Shown piece by piece: positions 31,931-44,079 of a stretch of 64,000 nt of DNA. Source of the stretch: Limnephilus marmoratus (Eukaryota > Arthropoda > Insecta > Trichoptera > Limnephilidae); contig OU862908.1 of assembly GCA_917880885.1 (NCBI GenBank), positions 11,271,501 through 11,335,500 on the forward strand, read 5' to 3'. Under the pieces are notes generated by a model, which was given only the letters and a program-made list of their open reading frames with translations, was not told the DNA's origin and searched no databases. Within the stretch, counting starts at the first letter, position 1; each line of letters opens with the position of its first letter. A program made the position numbers and the translations under genes.

Positions 31931-32969
31931 GTTTTGAAGAAGAAATAATTCAACCGTTATAAAATAAAACCTATTTTTTAATTGTTCAATCAGAAAAAAG
32001 GATCGTAAAATAATCATTCAATAAATAATACTCAGAGTTCTCCATCGTTCTTGCTTGCTATTTTTCATACCGTAATTCAATTAACCGTATCAAATAACAA
32101 ATATAGCAAGTCAACATTTCTACACCTTCTGTTCCTTGGTAGATTATTTAACCGGCACTTATACAAAATCACGTGGGAGTTTAACTTAATTTAGCGTTTT
32201 GAGAGATTGCACACGATTGCAGCGTGTAATTTATCAGAGTGATAAAATAATTGACATTGCTATAAATAATTTTGCATTCTACGGAATTAATATTAGAGCG
32301 TTTAATGAACGCTAATCATAAATAATGAATTATTAGACAAGTTTGTTCGCTTACTGTCCGGCAATAATGGGTAAACTGTAAAGTAAAGCTGGGTTCATAC
32401 TGGATCACTTTCGATACCAGTGAAATCTCATTACCGGTGCCATCAGTATTATTATTATTTATGTCTGTGTGTGAGAACGCTGCACCTACAGATAACATTG
32501 CGGTGTTAACACTTGGACTATATGGTAAATTAATATTCACGGCTATAGACTGTACCACACCGAGATCATAATATTAACATACAGCCATGTCGAATGACTG
32601 AGTGAGAGGAGAAATCAAGCGATAGATAGAATTCAACGAAATGACCACCTCAGATATCTATGGTCAACAAACGCCATGTAAAACTAATATAAATACAATT
32701 GGAGTTATGAAAACATGTGATATTTTTATTGTTCTTATCCTAGAATTGGATAATTTCATGTCTGATGCCATGTTGTATTTATTTATTTCCGTACATATGA
32801 CACAACGTGTGTCTTTAATATAAATAAATTAACATATGTGTACTCCAACATAAAGAATGTAACAGTAAAAGTAAAAAGCAAGTGTACGTAAAAAGTAAGA
32901 TTTTCAGACATTTGTAATATGCAAACATAATATATATGAACAATTTTGTTTTATTTTTTATTAATTAAA
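31931..32969. other. No recognised feature
   Basis: About 1 kb of AT-rich sequence; nothing recognised. Confidence 0.5.
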
Positions 32970-33474
32970 CTAGCGAGTTACCGGCATGCGTTGCTCTGCC
33001 ACTTAATAAAGAAATTGTTTTTCCCTGCGTGTCCTTTCCCATTCGCCCGTTCCCCTTCCTCTCCCACGTCCCCTTCCTCTCACGCATTCCCACTCCGCCT
33101 TCCCTCTCCCCACCCCTCCCGAGTTCCCCTCCCCCCTCCCGGATTCCATTCATCCAGTCCCGGTACAATCAGTTTTCAAACAGCTTGCAATTTTTTATAC
33201 AAATTCACAATTTTTTTTTTTTATAAAATTCCAGAGTTTACTATTATATATGTATAGAAACCATCGCGGGCATGCACACATCAAATCCCCAAAGTTTTAT
33301 CGCAATCGGATAAATAAATTAACAAAGCATAATTTCATGATGCCATGACTCACTATTGTATATTGAAACCATCGCGGGCGTGTGCACATCAAATTCCAAA
33401 AGTTTCATCGCAATCGGATGAATGGTTTAGCAACGCATAGACAACTCATATACACCCAAGCAAGCATATTTTGA
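32970..33474 (-). mobile_element. Non-autonomous Helitron
   Basis: On the minus strand it runs from 5' TCAAAATATGCTTGCTTGG (33474) to GGTAACTCGCTAG (32970), flanked by A/T. It is the same family as 11198-11775. The half nearest its 5' end is duplicated internally: GAAACCATCGCGGGC occurs near 33248 and 33364, each followed by an ATCGCAATCGGAT phrase. Confidence 0.7.
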
Positions 33475-33648
33475 TTAATATATAAATATACGAGTATATT
33501 GATGTTCAAGGCGAAATGTATCATCCTCACTTTTATAACTAAAACCATATTTTTAATCACTAGAGTAGGTTCAAAATAAACATCAACAACAGAAAATAAG
33601 TAAAATGTAATATATGTACTGATTTGTACACTGTTATTACAATCCGAA

Positions 33649-33829
33649 GACCGGTCTGTGACTGAATTTGCATCGCGTTTGGGTCCCACCCAGGCGTCGC
33701 GTGTTCGATTCCTCGGCTGGCTAAGTCCTCCATCACGACACAAACCACATTTTCCGCTTCCTGTGGTGGTAGTAGGAGATTTTCAAATATTGTCAGGTTA
33801 TTCGTAACCCGGAAATAATTGTCTTAAAA
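33649..33829 (+). mobile_element. SINE S4, tRNA-derived
   Basis: Matches 37516-37712. It starts GACCGGTC, has GTTTGGGTCCCACCC and the box-B-like GTGTTCGATTCCTCGG, then CTGTGGTGGTAGTAGGAGAT and an A-rich end. It is about 180 bp and more diverged than the 37.5-kb copy. Confidence 0.75.
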
Positions 33830-34963
33830 ATATATATTATAATAATAATAAAAATCTGTCAAGCAGCAAAATTTCACGATTGCAGATTACTTATTTAAAT
33901 ATATGTTTTGTGGTACACTTTAATAATGTAGAATTATCTATAACCCACTTCTAGTATAAACTAAATCGATGATTATGTCAACACGCCCCAAAAATCCACG
34001 AAAGCACTAAGTAGGAACTCGACTGCCGATGGTTTGTCGACATCGATGTTGAGTTAATAATTATTATTATTAGATGATTTTTATAGCGCCATTTTCGTGA
34101 GAAAATGACCTCAAGAGCGCTTCTAACTCAAAGTAGCGCGATGATTTATATATGTAGGTAACCGTCGATCAGGTGATTTATATTTAAGTCCCCGGAGATA
34201 TAGATATAAGTTTTTCGAAATCGGATGTATTAAATAATATAATCGGCCTTCCTCTTGTTCTGAAGTGTGCAATATTTCATCAATTTCAGAAGACAAAAAC
34301 TGTAGGTTTGTATTAAAAAAAAAAAAAAAAACAAAAACCGCCCGGCAGTCCGGCCTCCTGCCCGCCACAGGCGTGGAACTCTTCTTTGCGAAAGGATAAA
34401 TCCACCATGTTTGAAAGCGCAAAAAAAAAGTGAAGATACCAAATTCTTAATGTCATTTTGATGGTACCTGTGTTAGAGACACGGTCGACTTTCATAACCC
34501 GAAATCAATAAAACATATTATGCAAATTACAGTTTTAAAATATATGCGAAAGTGGAAATGATATCCAATTCAGAATCGATAATCAGGTGATCGAAATCCG
34601 AACTTGCATTCAACAGACTTCGGTAGATACGTAGGCAAGTATGTACCTAACTAAACTAAAATTCATGAAAACGCAAGTTTCTAATGTATAGCCATTATTA
34701 TACACCTAATTAAAAATACTAATTTTCAACTTGCACCTCAGGGATAAAAGTGGCAAAAGTCAAAAAATGCATTTTCGAGTTAAGCATGCAGAAATTTTCC
34801 TCGATATCTAATCTATTTTCGATAAAAACGGCACAATTCTTAAATGGTATATACATATGTCGTTTTTGTATTATAATGTTTTACTCGAATTCAAGCAAAA
34901 AATAGTGGCACAATGATCATTGTTCCGCTATTATAAAATTAAACCTTATAAATATATTTTTTT
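33830..34963. other. No recognised feature
   Basis: Nothing recognised; an A run at about 34315 is followed by a short GC-rich stretch. Confidence 0.5.
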
Positions 34964-35137
34964 TTTAATTAAATGAAGACAATATAAGCGAAAAACTCAA
35001 TCGAAAATCTGAAAACAGAAAAATCAGAAAAAGATATTGACACATCTGGGACTCGATGTGTCAATATCTTTTTCTGATTTTTCTGTTTTCAGATTTTCGA
35101 TTGAGTTTTTCGCTTATATTGTCTTCATTTAATTAAA
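34964..35137. repeat. Perfect long hairpin: 82-bp arms, 10-nt loop
   Basis: Bases 34964-35045 are exactly the reverse complement of 35056-35137. The loop is CTGGGACTCG. No mismatch was found in the arms. A transcript would fold into a long dsRNA stem. No relationship to the neighbouring Helitron fragments was seen. Confidence 0.95.
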
Positions 35138-35392
35138 TATTACAATTTGAGGTTTTACTCATAAAGTTAAAATAAAAATAAAAATATTTTTTTTTATTCC
35201 AGTTAAAAGAAAATTACATTTTCATTCATTTAACTAGAAATAATTACGCACATTAAGATAAACTAAATATTTCAATACAATTATTAATATTAGTAAATAA
35301 TAAATATTAATATACTGCTTTTCAACTTTTGTAAAATAATGTTTTTTATTGGTTAATAAACTGACTTAATACACTAAAACGAAATATTCAAA

Positions 35393-35518
35393 GTGCTCTC
35401 CTGAAAAAAGAGGTTTTTTGAGTTATGCCTCGACGAATGGGACGAATGGGAAAGGACACGCAGGGAGAAACAATTTATTTATTAAATAGCATAGCAACGC
35501 TTGCCGGGAACCAGCTAG
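35393..35518 (+). mobile_element. Helitron 3'-end fragment
   Basis: Ends GCCGGGAACCAGCTAG followed by T, and carries GGGAAAGGACACGCAGGG, matching in inverse the terminus at 32970. Its 5' end was not found. Confidence 0.65.
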
Positions 35519-35585
35519 TGTTACAATAGTCTTATATTAAAATAGTTACAATTAAACATTTTTTATTTAAATATTGTAACTAAAT

Positions 35586-36020
35586 CAAGTGACCGACCGA
35601 AGTCTCGGTTTCGGTTGTTTCGGCAAAAAAATCAAGTTTCGGCATATTTTCTGCCGAACCTTCGGCCGCACCGAAACTCTGCAAAAGATCTCAATCAATG
35701 GTAAATTTAGTCTTAAGAATGTTGTGATTGTGAGCAATTTAAATTAAAATACTCAATTAATAAGGTCTTTCCTTTAAAATGTACATAAGCGCTGATTATT
35801 GACAAATTTTTGTTCCAAGAAGTAGTTAACAAGTTTGTTAATTTTTAGTAACAAATTTTTTAAATTTTTTTCACGTTCATTTAACACATGTAAACTGTTT
35901 GTATAAGTGTAAAAAATAAGCCAAATATCAGTAAACAATAGATTTTTAACATGTCTAAAAAAGTTTCGGGTTCGGCCGAAACTGAAACAGCTACCGAAGA
36001 TTCGGTTTCGGTCGGACACT
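35586..36020. mobile_element. Short hAT-like element (435 bp)
   Basis: The left end AGTGACCGACCGAA and the right end TTTCGGTCGGACACT are inverted with one mismatch. AACTAAAT flanks on both sides (35578-35585, 36021-36028), allowing for one or two extra bases at the left end. The subterminal sequence is dominated by TTCGG/CCGAA repeats. No transposase frame. Confidence 0.8.
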
Positions 36021-36028
36021 AACTAAAT

Positions 36029-37154
36029 ACATTTCTGAATTTAGCTAAAAAGGTCATCCAGATAATGCTTTAATTTAATAGATATATATTTTTTAAATCC
36101 GTTTTGCTTTTTTATATCGTGCAAATCCATTAATCGAATGTTTTTGTCTTAATTGTTCCGAATCGTTAGTAAATCGTAAGTATTCGAAAGTTAATCGAAC
36201 GTGTATTCGAGTTCACCTGTAAAAATATAATTACGATAAAATTGACGTCGAATGGATGCTGTTTTGAAGGGAAAAAAGCAATAATTGAGTTATAGAGCCT
36301 ATTAAATGAAAAAATAACGTTTTAAAAAATGAGCAGTAGCTACGAATATATTTTTGTATTCGCGAATCCAATAAAGTTTTAAAACGTGATTAGAAAATAC
36401 TCAAAAATACTTTAAGTTGGATAAACAAACTGTACAAGGTTGTTAAGTGGAACAACAGAACGATGTTTGTGAAAGTAAAATAAATAAATTAATATGGTGT
36501 TTATAATTCTGTTTTTAGAAGACTGTTCGACGTATTGAAAGAAAAAATATTCAAGCCACTCAAAGATTAGTGCAATTTTATACTTTTATCATTACACTTT
36601 CTATGCCTGCAATATAAACCGCATCGATCAATCATTTTGAATATTCAATGCCTAATTCGTATATATATTATGTATGTAGACACATAATTAACATGTAAAA
36701 ATTGAATTATTTTCAACTCGGATAAATAGTTATTTATGTCGTTCGCATTGCGTCTAATTTAAATGACAAATCAGCATAACAAAATTATTACAATAAAAAA
36801 CGCTTAATACGTATTAGAACTACTAATATTGTAGGTCGATTTAACATTATCAATAAAACTTTCAGTTTCTTTTGAATTGATTTCGAAAAAAAACTTTTAC
36901 ATTAATTTAATTTAAATCTTTAGTTTAGTTCAAAAGGTTTCATGACAACTCAGAATCATGCAGTTTCAAAATTCATTAAAAGTTTATAATTTTTTTAAAT
37001 TGCCAATATCCTAACTTAACGTAACCTATTTAACGAATTTTTTGTTTATTTTTTTCATAACTTTTCGCATGATTTTTTAAAGTATTCGTAGGTGTTAAAG
37101 TTGCATGATTCTGAGTAGTCCGGTCACCGTTCAAAGTACCTACGTACTACTAAG
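36029..37154. other. No recognised feature
   Basis: AT-rich; nothing recognised. Confidence 0.5.
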
Positions 37155-37460
37155 TTTTTTTTTATATTAGCTCCACACAGGAGGCCCTGAGAAAAATTAT
37201 TTTCTTCAGGCCTATGTCATATTTGGGAATTCTGTGAGGAGGGTCTTTTAAGGAAAGGAAGTTGTGGGAAGGAAAAGGTTAAGAGGGGTGGATAGGAATC
37301 TAGGGTTCGGTGTGTCCAGATCATCCGCCGCCAGATCCAGACAAACCTCACCCCATGAACCAAGGCACCCCTGCTAGGTCACCTAACATAGCGAGCCACT
37401 TGGCGTGATCCAATCAATGGTTTCCGGGACGGCGGTACCCATTCCCGCCTACCAAATTTA
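37155..37460 (-). mobile_element. SINE-like element S1, short form
   Basis: T run at 37155, GCTCCACACAGGAGGCCCTG, GAGGGGTGGATAGGAATCT, CAAACCTCACCCCATGAAC, and a head with GACGGCGGTACCCATTCCCG. It is collinear with 19222-19568 but diverged. Confidence 0.8.
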
Positions 37461-37515
37461 AGTAACTTTAAATTTCAGTTTTATAACAGATTTAATAAAG
37501 CAATATTTAATAATT

Positions 37516-37712
37516 GACCGGTCAGTGGTTGAGTGGGCATAGCGCTTGGGTCCCACCCGAGCGTCGCGTGTTCGATTCCTCGGCTGGCTAAGCCCTCCAT
37601 CACAACACAAGCAACACTTTCGGCTTTCTGTGGTGGTAGTAGGAGATTTTCAAACATTGTTGGGTTATATGCAACCCGGGAATGTCTCTGTCTTTCTTAA
37701 AAAAAAAAAAAA
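37516..37712 (+). mobile_element. SINE S4, tRNA-derived, with A tail
   Basis: The head GACCGGTCAGTGGTTGAGTGG (box A region) is followed by GTGTTCGATTCCTCGG (box B), a body with CTGTGGTGGTAGTAGGAG, and a final run of A to 37712. It is the best preserved of three S4 copies. Confidence 0.8.
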
Positions 37713-39524
37713 TAGACAACTATTGCTGGTTCTAATTTACGATTGACACTTATCAATCTCTCAATAAAGAATCTATGCTTACATCGAACAGCAAAACCCC
37801 CTAAACGATGAACTCTGACGTCATGAATTCTGCACAATTTCAATGTCAACGCAACTATCTTCACAGAGCAACGAATTACCATCACTAGCTTTGAGACCAA
37901 ATAATTTATCAAAATATAAGACAAGACGCAATATTTTTCGAATTTTTTTCAATGTGCATACCGCACAAGGCTCCAACTACCACAAAATTTTCGGACAATC
38001 TACCTCCCACTATGGTAATCAAAAACTTATTTAAAAAGTTAAGAATTTTATATTTTCTTTCGTATTCTTAAACTAATGGTGTCGGGCGAAGCGAATTAAT
38101 CATTCATACGGTGATGTTGAAAGGTTAAAAACGCATTAAGTACCTATCTTTAAAAGCATGAATTATTTATTAATCGTAGATAATTCATTTGGTTTCGCGG
38201 TAAGTTTGGATGCTGAACAACCTTGACCATATTTCTGCCAGGTACACGGGACCTGCAAGTTGAGGAGAGGTGATCTCATATTATTCAAAACCGGTCCGCG
38301 CTGAATGCAAGTGAAAACGCGAACCGCCTTCGCGTCACAATTCCTTGTTAATAATATTCAAAAAATGCTGAAAACAGGGATGCAAATTTGGACCAAGGTA
38401 AGAAACAAACAAAAAAATATTCATAATTTACCCACAACCAGACGCAACAACGATATTTTAATTCCTTCTACTACCATAATAATAAGCGGTTGATTTTGAT
38501 TGTGCGATGATGGAAGACTGAACCCGTGACACCTAGATAGGAAACCCGATGCCTAAAGCCATGATTGATGTCATAAAGTTAGACCAAATCTTATAAATAA
38601 TTTGAGAAGCTATTATGATAGAGGAGGGAAGTTGCAATGGTAATGGGTTAATTTTCTGATAGTATGTGTATTACGACAAAGTTATTGTACCCTTAATCAT
38701 AATTAATTTATAAAGACATGTAGAAACAAACTCGCCGAGGGAGCCAGTAGAACTATTAACAGGACACGCGTAATTATTGGGGGTGGAAAGAATAGACGAA
38801 ATGTGAAGAGGATGAAAACCCCGATTAATCTTTGAGGCTAGCCAATGTGCCGCCATGATAGGAAAAGGGGAGAGATAATATCTGGAGAATTATGTTGTGG
38901 AGCCAGGACGCATCGCCAAACACCCACCGACAACTTTGGTGGATTTTATCAAAGGGATTCGACTACTAACCGCCCACGAACTAATCCGTTTTACCTTATG
39001 CTTTTTTCCATATGGGACATTTTTTCATCGTATGTATTCGGTATGCAAAAAAAAGACGTGTTCTATTTTTTAACCTTCCGAGTTGCGTACAGTTTAAGAA
39101 GGCTAATAGGTATTATTTGACATCTCTGTCAACTGACATTGTTTTGCTTAATAGAGAACTCTAGTCCAATTTTTATTTTTATTTATTAATAATGACGTCT
39201 AACTTAAATAACTGCATTTTAATTTTTATTTTTAGAGTTAGTTTTAATAGTTAAAATAATTGTCAAAGTTTTAATTTTTCAAGACCCCCCGAAAACCGAA
39301 ACCCGACCTCCCGAAAACCCCCGTATGTATGTGAATCGTATGACATCATCATTCTGAAAAATTACTATAGGATCGGGAAATCAGCTGATCAACTGCCGCC
39401 ATTTTAAATTCCGTTGTTCGAAGTATTCTTCCTAGAAGTAGCATAACTATTTTTTTGTGCAGTAGTTTTTGAATATTTTCAATAATAGAGATAAACTAAT
39501 AAGAGATAACTTTATTTTTTAAAC
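37713..39524. other. No recognised feature
   Basis: About 1.8 kb; nothing recognised. Confidence 0.5.
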
Positions 39525-39698
39525 ATTATTTAGGCCTTATCCAACAACCTGAACGTATTGGAATTCCTCCTACTTAACACCACTATAGGCTGAAAGTGTT
39601 GCTTGTGCTACGACAAAGGTGTCATTTAGCAGCGGATTTAACCTACGACCCCTGGGCGGAAAACCGTCACTATGAACTGATCAATAACCGGTCACCGT
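39525..39698 (-). mobile_element. SINE S4, degenerate copy
   Basis: On the minus strand it matches 37516-37712 through the head (GACCGGTTATTG), the GTAGC..CAAGCAACACTTTC region and the TAGGAGGAATTCC region. Many substitutions are present. Confidence 0.5.
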
Positions 39699-40454
39699 TA
39701 TGATTGCTATCTTTATAAGAACCAGCGCAGATATATAATGCAGCAGGAAAGGGTCTCCGGTCGTCCGTTAAACTTACTTATTAAAATTTCAGAGAAAGAA
39801 ATATGTATATATGTGCATTTATTCAAATTCTCAATCCAAAATAGAACTACCCACTTACGGCAAGAGGAATAAAATTACTAATTTTAATAATAAACAATTT
39901 TTTTAAACGTAGGTAGTAATAATAGTTTGGTAGACTCAGAAGTAAATTTCCATATTATTTCTCACGCGAGCAGTCACGTCGGTGACACTTGAAAACAGGT
40001 GGGCAACCTCTGCCTCTTATCCCCGGAGACCTCGTGAGATCATCTCGTGGAGGCAGGTAGGTATTGATTACCTACTTAGTGAGGTTTTGTTTTTCATTCG
40101 CTAAAAAGGGAGACGCACCGGGGATACCAAACAAAACAACGTCATGCACACGTAGGACCAATACGTCTAGACATTATTGATTTTGGCACGCATAAGTTCC
40201 TTCAACATCTCCATTATTAGGGATTTTATATATAAAAAAAGAGTTACGTATATATCGCACTTCTTGTTACAACTCGGTTCTTCTCGAGTTTTAAATTACA
40301 AAAAACAAATATGACGCGTTTTTAACAGTTAAATGGGTATTACGTACCTTTATATGGCAAAGGCGTTGCAAGCTAACAGTTGTATTGTCTTATAAATTGA
40401 GATGCGTTAACTAAGCGTTTTACAAAATATGTAACATATATTATTATTATTGGT
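39699..40454. other. No recognised feature
   Basis: Nothing recognised. Confidence 0.5.
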
Positions 40455-40494
40455 TTAAAATAAAACAATAACTTTGTAAACACCACTTTTATTT

Positions 40495-40551
40495 TTATAC
40501 TTTATGCCGACCGGGTTTCGCTACAACCGTAGCTTCGTCAGGGCAGTATAA
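40495..40551 (-). ncRNA. Hammerhead ribozyme motif, type I (second PLE family)
   Basis: Read on the minus strand: TTATAC-TGCC (stem I), CTGACGA, an unpaired A, GCTAC-GGTT-GTAGC (perfect 5-bp stem II with tetraloop), GAAA, then CCCGGTC giving a 3-bp stem III (ACC/GGT), with predicted cleavage after GTC. Next come GGCA, a TAAA bulge and GTATAA, which complete stem I against TGCC and TTATAC. All conserved boxes and three helices are accounted for. The one oddity is the extra A after CTGACGA. It differs in sequence from the cores in the 23-28 kb array. Confidence 0.75.
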
Positions 40552-41510
40552 TACTCTACTAACATTAAGCGGGGTCCAGAGCTCGTCATTTGTCACAACA
40601 AGTCAATGAATTTATCAAGTTTGTCAATAAATATTCTCAACTTTTGTTGTTTCGAGTGCTATAAAGTCAATGATTTTATCAAGCTTGTCAATGTTTCGAG
40701 TTTAGTTGTGCTTTCCATGTTCGACGGAAAACATTTCCCAAACACTCCATCCCGGGTGAAGCGGGAAGGCAGGCGGGGGGGGGGATTCATTTTTTGACAG
40801 ATGCCGCGCAATGCGGTCGTGTGGGGAGAATTAACGGAACGGCCGACTTTTGTGGTTATGTGCAATGAGCGGGCATATTCACGAGTTTAAAATATTATTA
40901 TACTACGTATAATATTATAATAAATATATTTGATAATAAAATTATAATATAATATCAAATATTTATAATTATTCTGTTTTTGACGTAAATATTTACGCAC
41001 TCTAAATTCGTAACTTTAGGTCATGCCGTAATCGATATTAGTCAGAAATCTTTCCTGATTATTCAAGTTGGCATGGTGAACACAATTTGACAAGTAGTAC
41101 CTACATAACATAATAATAAAGTACATAATAACAATGTATGGCTGTTTATGAAATTTGCGTTTTTGTGTAAAATCATTTCAAGGGCACTGTACATTACTGT
41201 ACAAAGACATGTTACGCATCCACGTTCCCGCGCGGCGCGGAGAATATTTCAGGCGTTTCTCGATACCGAATAATTATGTTAATATTTGTTACTATATTAT
41301 AATTATATTATCAAATATATTTATTATAATATTATACGTAAGTATAATAATATTTTAAACTCGTGATTATTTGCTCGCTCATTATACATTACACATAACC
41401 TCAAAAAGTCGTTCGGTTTGTTCTTCCATAAATACGACCACACCGCGCGGCTCCTGTCAATTAAATGAATTATACCCCCCCGCAGGCGGATATAACTCCG
41501 ATCCAAAAAG

Positions 41511-43559
41511 TGAACCGAATCTTTGGTGATATCATAAGTCCCCTTCGATTTGTTTATGGTCCCCAGCTACTACCTCCACCAATAGGAATCTTGGATTTTT
41601 GTTGCATTTTTCTGCTTTAATTTTCGTTTGACATTTACAATGCATTCACATTTCCGACGCAATAAGATGGCAATAAGTGTGAATATGGATTTTGGGAATT
41701 CGCGATCGAATGAAAAACAGAAGAACAGGACCCGTAATTGGAACAAAATTACAGGTGGGAAACTTCCTTTGGTTGATATTTCAGTGTTCCTAATGTAGGT
41801 ATGTTATTTAAGTTGTATTTTAATCGGTGTTGTACATGTTTCCGTTTTCAGAACATATTTATCCACCCGGAATATAATAATTGACGCAGTCGAACATCAC
41901 GATTACATCTTAAAAAGGTATACATGTTTTCTATATTGCATCGACCTATCTCATTAATTTAATCTTCCCCAATTTCCTCTCTGGATTTTGATAATAGTGC
42001 TTATGTTTTTTTTATTATATAAAATAGATTTTAACAATTAGCATTTCATTTCCTTTCTTCACGAGTTACTTATAGGAGTTAGGTTTATTAAAATACCTAT
42101 TATTCAAGTATGATTTTAGATTTTCACGGCAAAAAGTATTAAAGAGATTTTTTGGGGGTATTGTGCCGTTTTACACATCAACCCTGATGATAGAAACAAC
42201 ACATTTATCACAATGCTTGCACTTTCTGTTCTTATTTTTAACATTTTTTTAATAATTTTTATAAGTATTAATAAATGTATTCCTATTTTTCAGCGGAATC
42301 TGAACCGACAAAACTTTACTTGTTTACAATATGTATAACATTTTATATCCACACCCCAATACATTCGCTTCTGTTTCTGGAGATGGTTAGATGAGGTTAA
42401 GGGAAATACTATCAGTCATTGGTCATTGTGCATGATGCAGAGGTAATTATTTATTTATTACTTACTTTCATTTTACAAAAATTTAATAACGTCAGACAAA
42501 TTTAATGCATTTGAGTAGGTTTCTTCATATAAGTAAGTAGGTATCCTAGAACTTGGTTTAGTATGAGAGTAATCATAAATTAAAAGACATGGGAGGAAAT
42601 GTAACTACATACATACATAGATATGTACATGTACACAAATAAAATAACTAATTTCCATATACACAATACATGTACATGTACCATACCGTGTACATGTAGG
42701 TACCATACCATACATGTACCATATACATGTACACAAATAAAATAAAAATTCCATTTTTTAACTAATTTCCATAAGTGAACAAATATAGTTTTTATAAAAT
42801 ATAACTTCTTAAGTAATATTTTTTGTTTTTGTTTTGAAGAGTTTTCATTTTCAATGTACATTTGTTACATTAATTTTAATGATTTCAGGAAAAATATGAT
42901 GAACTGAACTAAACTAAACTCCAAATTAAAAAATATTATACATATTTGATCCCCGAATGAAACATCAAACATCTTATGCAAACTAATGTCTCCATGGACC
43001 TTGGTTATATTTTGGCAATATGGTAAAGTTATTTTAGACCTGACGAAAGATATAATAGGTATGTTAAGTAATTTATCTTTAAAACAATGTCTTCGTGTGG
43101 CAATTTGCTACAGAAATATAACCTGCTTACATTGTATTCTTGTTTAAAATATGTACATGTAATTCTGAGTTTTTCATTTTTCTGTTATAAAATGAAAATT
43201 TTTTAAATTCAGTAGTTTTGTTGGAACGCAAAATCATATTTTAATTATATGTATTTCCTGTTTGTATTTCATGTTTTTTAAAATTCTTATCATGTAATTA
43301 CGAGTTTTATTTTTAAAATAATATTTAAGGCTAATAATTTGGGCGGTACTGGGTAGGCCCCGAAATAAAATAATATTGTCTATGGTCGCGCCTTTTTTGT
43401 TGTTGCTCTATCTTCGTCTGTGGTTTGTGACGTCACAAATCCCCGTCATCATCATCATCATTCGAAAAATTATTGCATTTTGATGGTGAAATAGTGACCA
43501 AATTTTTCTCGAACAAAAGCCTGAAGTTATCGATCTAGTGGGTGGTTTGTATATTTATG
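41511..43559. other. Interior of the inverted-repeat structure; PLE terminus fragment at 42109-42196
   Basis: 42109-42196 joins TATGATTTTAGATTTTCACGG (PLE terminal repeat, one orientation) to ACACATCAACCCTGATGATAG (same repeat, opposite orientation), a collapsed version of the palindrome at 22555-22748. At 42600-42740 ACATGTAC-rich simple sequence and a repeated ACACAAATAAAATA phrase occur. The rest is unrecognised. Confidence 0.5.
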
Positions 43560-44079
43560 CCCCCCCGCCTGCTTCCCATTTCACCCGGGATGAAGTGTTT
43601 TGGAAATGTTTTCCGTCGAACACGGGAAGCACAACTAAACTCGAAACATTGACAAGCTTGATAAAATCATTGACTTGTTGTGAGACTGTCAATGATTTTA
43701 TCAAGACAAATTGAGACAAATGACGAGCTCTGGACCCCGCTTTAGGTTACATTTGTGTTATAATATATAATTTACCAAAAATGGGCTGGACTCGTCAAGT
43801 GGAGGAGGAAGAAGGAGGCATAGATGGAGAATTAGATGAGAAGTATAAAAATAAAAGTGGTGTTAACAAAGTTATTGTTTTATTTTAAATTAATAATGTC
43901 ACATCACAAAGTATCCGCTTTATATGAACAAATATTATTATTGGTTTCATGCCAACTCAAGAAAATGGCATTTCAACACCCGTTTGAAAACAATAACACA
44001 TTTTAAAAATCATTAAAAGTTAAGATTTTTTTTCTAAATAACATAACCTAACCCCTAACCTAACGAGCTCTGTATAAAG

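Larger units (their letters stand above)
40455..43888. mobile_element. Large inverted-repeat structure built from PLE-type termini
   Basis: The left arm starts TTTAAAATAAAACAATAAC at 40454 and the right arm ends with its inverse at 43888. The arms share about 330 bp in patches (CACCACTTTTATTTTTATAC, GCGGGGTCCAGAGCTCGTC, GTTCGACGGAAAACATTTCC, CATCCCGGGTGAA). The left arm alone contains the hammerhead motif. A second inverted pair lies inside (40797-40965 with 41284-41500), including a long TATAATATTATAATAAATAT stretch. The terminal sequence next to the hammerhead resembles PLE ends, so a foldback PLE relic is the favoured reading. No RT frame remains, and no clear target duplication was found. 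Confidence 0.6.

Noticed and set aside
33029..33226. Proline-rich open frames around 32946-33257
   Set aside because: They lie inside a Helitron's CT-rich stretch and have no start context or domain.
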